From contig SSNP01000067.1 of the NCBI GenBank assembly GCA_006937955.1, positions 2,660,752 through 2,724,751 of the forward strand: a stretch of DNA of 64,000 bases, read 5' to 3'. A program made the position numbers and the translations under genes. Under the pieces are notes generated by a model. It was not told where the DNA came from. It saw nothing but the letters and a program-made list of their open reading frames with translations, and did no database searches. Of the stretch, positions 61,346-64,000 are shown piece by piece. The stretch comes from Pachypanchax playfairii (lineage: Eukaryota; Chordata; Actinopteri; Cyprinodontiformes; Aplocheilidae). The stretch's first letter is position 1. Each line of letters opens with the position of its first letter.

Positions 61346-64000
61346 AATAAATATAAATGTGCCTCTGATTGCGCAGAAAATATGCTGGTATTTTTAAATA
61401 GTGTTTAATAATGCCTTTTTCTTTTCATGGTAAATGTACGGACTTAACTGTGTTGACAGACAGTCATACTGTATCTAGAGATGTTTTTGTTCTTGTGTCC
61501 ATGCAGTGATGTACAGTAGATGTGTTCTCCATGTCTCCACAGCAAACCAATTCAACATGTTGGAATGAGTTCTACTATACTCAACTAGTTTCTCCTGGAC
61601 CCTCTCATCAGTATTCACCTTCTGTCCCGAAGGACTTCTCTCACTGGTGCTCACTAATCGAATTGCCTCCTCTGCAGCCTCACATAAAGCCTCCAACAGT
61701 CCAGCCATGGCTCCTTAATCGACACGTTATTGCCCACAATCACATTTACAGCACAGAAGCAAATCTGCTCCGATCCGATTGTGTCGGTTGTTAATCTAAT
61801 CAGACCTCCCTCACCTTTCTCTTACTCGGCATTTCATCTCCAGAAACAAGGTGACAGTGTTTTAATTTTCATTTTTGGGCTGCTCTCCATCAATTTGGCT
61901 CACAGTGTGTGCGGAGGAGCTTATGGAGTGAGACACATGTAGGTGCTGTTTATTGTACAAGCTTTTTTATTTTTTTTCCCCTGTGGGAGAATGAGGCGCA
62001 AGATTTTTTGTGTTTGATATAATTAAAACAATTGCTTTTCTGCTGTTGTGTATTCACAGTTGCAGTATGTATTAGATCAGATTTGTTCCAGCACATTGTG
62101 GCACTGCTGAATATAATTTTGGCCTGTGGGGTCAGCTTACAATAAATATGTGGCAGACAGCAAAGAAACAACAACTCTACACTTGCTTGTTATGTTATAA
62201 TAGAAACATGTCTGAAGAATAACCAAGCACAACATGAGAATTTTTTTTTCGTGTGATCCTCTGTAGCTAATCAGCCATCAAAACCCTAAGGTGAGTACTT
62301 TCTACTTCCTGTTTTCACTTCCTGTTGTCTTGTTTTTCTCCGTTGTCCCACTACTTGGTATCAAATTTACCTAAGCTAAGACTTTAACTAAAGCTTCTGC
62401 CATTTATCAACTCTATAAGATTGCAGTTTTAATCATAAAAGCATGTGTGCATATACACATTCATCTAACTAAAACTTTGCTGTTTAGTGATCTAGTTTAG
62501 TCAGGTGGTTATTGGACAATCCTGACTGGATCTTTTCACTCTCTCAGGGAAGAATGTGTGTGTGTGTGTCTGTGTGTCCCGACCTCAGCCCTCCAGGTCA
62601 GAGTGCTCGACACACACTAACACCCAGCGGGGCGACAAAATAATTAACTCAGACTCCGATTGACAGACAGTTCATCACACTGACACATGCACACAGAAAC
62701 TGAGGGTATTACTTTCCCATAATCAGCAGAAGAGACAAGACAGATGACATGTCTACTTGTGTATTGTGTGAAGATGAAAATAAAGACAAAGAGATTAACA
62801 GAACATTTCAGCCGCACTTAAATAAATCCTCCTCACAGTTTACAAGACAGTTAAAAGATAACTTTCTAAATGCTGAACTTGAGGTTACCAGCACTTTCAG
62901 TTCTGCATAAAACTAGATTAATAATAACAAATAAACACAATCTGCAACATGGAGAGCCTTTTTTCTCAATCTGATGCTTGTATTACAGTTATGGTGTTGG
63001 AATGAAGCTCCCATTCACCCTCAAAGACACGTGTTAATGAAGCTGCAGTGACGATGATCAATTATTTGACGCTACTGTTTTAGCAGACTGATGAGCTGCT
63101 CCTTTATTTGTGGTATTTTCTTATGGAGAATGCGTTTAACTGATTTCTGGTAGACTAATGCTAAAGTCAGAGCTAAAATTCAGCTTCCAACTCCCCAATA
63201 AAACTATCTGCACCTTTTTATATGAGTGTTATCGTATTGTATTGGGGAAACCTGTCCAGATTGTAACCCTGCCTTTTGCTTACTGACTGTGGTGGATAGG
63301 CACCAGCTCCCAGCGACCCCAAACAAGTACAAACAAGTACAAGCAGGAAAATACATTGACTGACTCATTGACTGATTGTATTGGTTTGGTATCCTCTGAA
63401 TTTTATGCCCTGATTACTATTATTTAGACTAACACAAGAAAATTACATTATTCAAATCCTTAAGTACATCCAATGAAAGTGGCTTAAAGGAGACCATGTA
63501 AGAGAGCAAAGAGTGTCTTGTTTTTGGAGGTACTGTAACACAGACAGCTCTGTTTCAGACAGCATGTTCACCTTTGAAGGGTGCACTTAAAAGTGTGGGT
63601 GTATGTGGGGTGGGGAGGAGGCAGTAAAGGCGGGTCTGAGTAGGCGGATGGGGTAACCTGTGGATTGAAATGCTGTGCCTCCCTTCGTCCGCCCTCCATC
63701 CCCTTGATTCTGAGTGGCCGTTTTTATCTGCTGTCACAAAGGGAGAGGGCTCGGATTGCGCCGGCACATTCACGGGCCCACTTTGTTTTCAAATGGTTTT
63801 GTTTAGTTGTGACACTGTAGACACCCAACACCTTCCAAGAATCTGAACTCTGCTGTGGGGGGACTACAGAGGGCAGGAGGGTAGTGTGCTACTGTGTGTG
63901 GGGGGGAGTGGTGGGGTGTAGCTTTTGGAGATTTGTAGATTTTGGGTTTAACGTTGACTTTTACATGACACGTGTGCAACCGAATCCTTTATCGAGATTT
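61346..64000. other. gene-poor right edge
   Basis: No gene recognised. A possible 24-nt microexon lies at 62267-62290. The blocks at 61540-61830 and 63555-63780 are less AT-rich and could be regulatory. (TG)n lies near 62557-62577. Confidence 0.35.
62267..62290 (+). other. weak candidate 24-nt microexon
   Basis: A T-rich stretch and CTGTAG acceptor (to 62266), eight open codons (LISHQNPK) and a strong donor AAG|GTGAGT. Multiple of three. No host gene is visible in the window. Confidence 0.15.

Noticed and set aside
1..64000. CRISPR arrays, bacterial operons, tRNA or rRNA genes
   Set aside because: None seen; the window is nuclear fish DNA with spliced genes.

Overview
This window is nuclear DNA of a ray-finned (teleost) fish. 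It holds vertebrate genes split by GT-AG introns, a fish-type tetraspanin (tspan36-like), fish-type Tc1/hAT transposons and several MITE families, in an AT-rich background. Exon boundaries were read by hand from reading-frame continuity and splice dinucleotides. Nothing was searched against a database.

Layout. 1-8.6 kb: mostly repeats, with a possible first exon of an off-window minus-strand gene (652-960), one copy of a TTAA-ended MITE and an L2/CR1-like LINE relic. 8.87-16.4 kb: seven-exon tetraspanin tspan36 on the minus strand, with a nearly intact Tc1 transposon in intron 1 and MITF/TFE-type E-boxes upstream. 18.6-19.35 kb: a MITE copy split by a small hAT element with a clean 8-bp target duplication. 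21.2-21.7 kb: intronless linker-histone gene on the plus strand. 24.3-33.2 kb: two tandem plus-strand copies of macrophage-expressed gene 1 (mpeg1, perforin-2). 36.6-38.9 kb: plus-strand perforin-1-like gene (MACPF plus C2). 41.7-49.9 kb: complete 22-coding-exon smarcad1 on the minus strand with its TATA-less promoter at about 50.2-50.3 kb. 50.3-64 kb: gene-poor, with further transposon copies, one assembly gap (55103-55112) and two weak candidate exons.

Biology. The centre is a small innate-immunity cluster of membrane-attack (MACPF) proteins: two phagocyte perforin-2 genes and one cytotoxic-lymphocyte-type perforin within about 15 kb. The two mpeg1 copies are almost identical across most coding sequence, but differ in introns and flanks, which points to gene conversion. 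They also differ in one in-frame block of the P2 domain, where copy 1 has a four-cysteine, hydrophobic-tip segment and copy 2 has an unrelated shorter aromatic segment. Copy 1 keeps IRF/PU.1-like promoter motifs that are absent next to copy 2. This pair is the most interesting part of the window. The flanking genes (tspan36, linker histone, smarcad1) do not obviously act with it.
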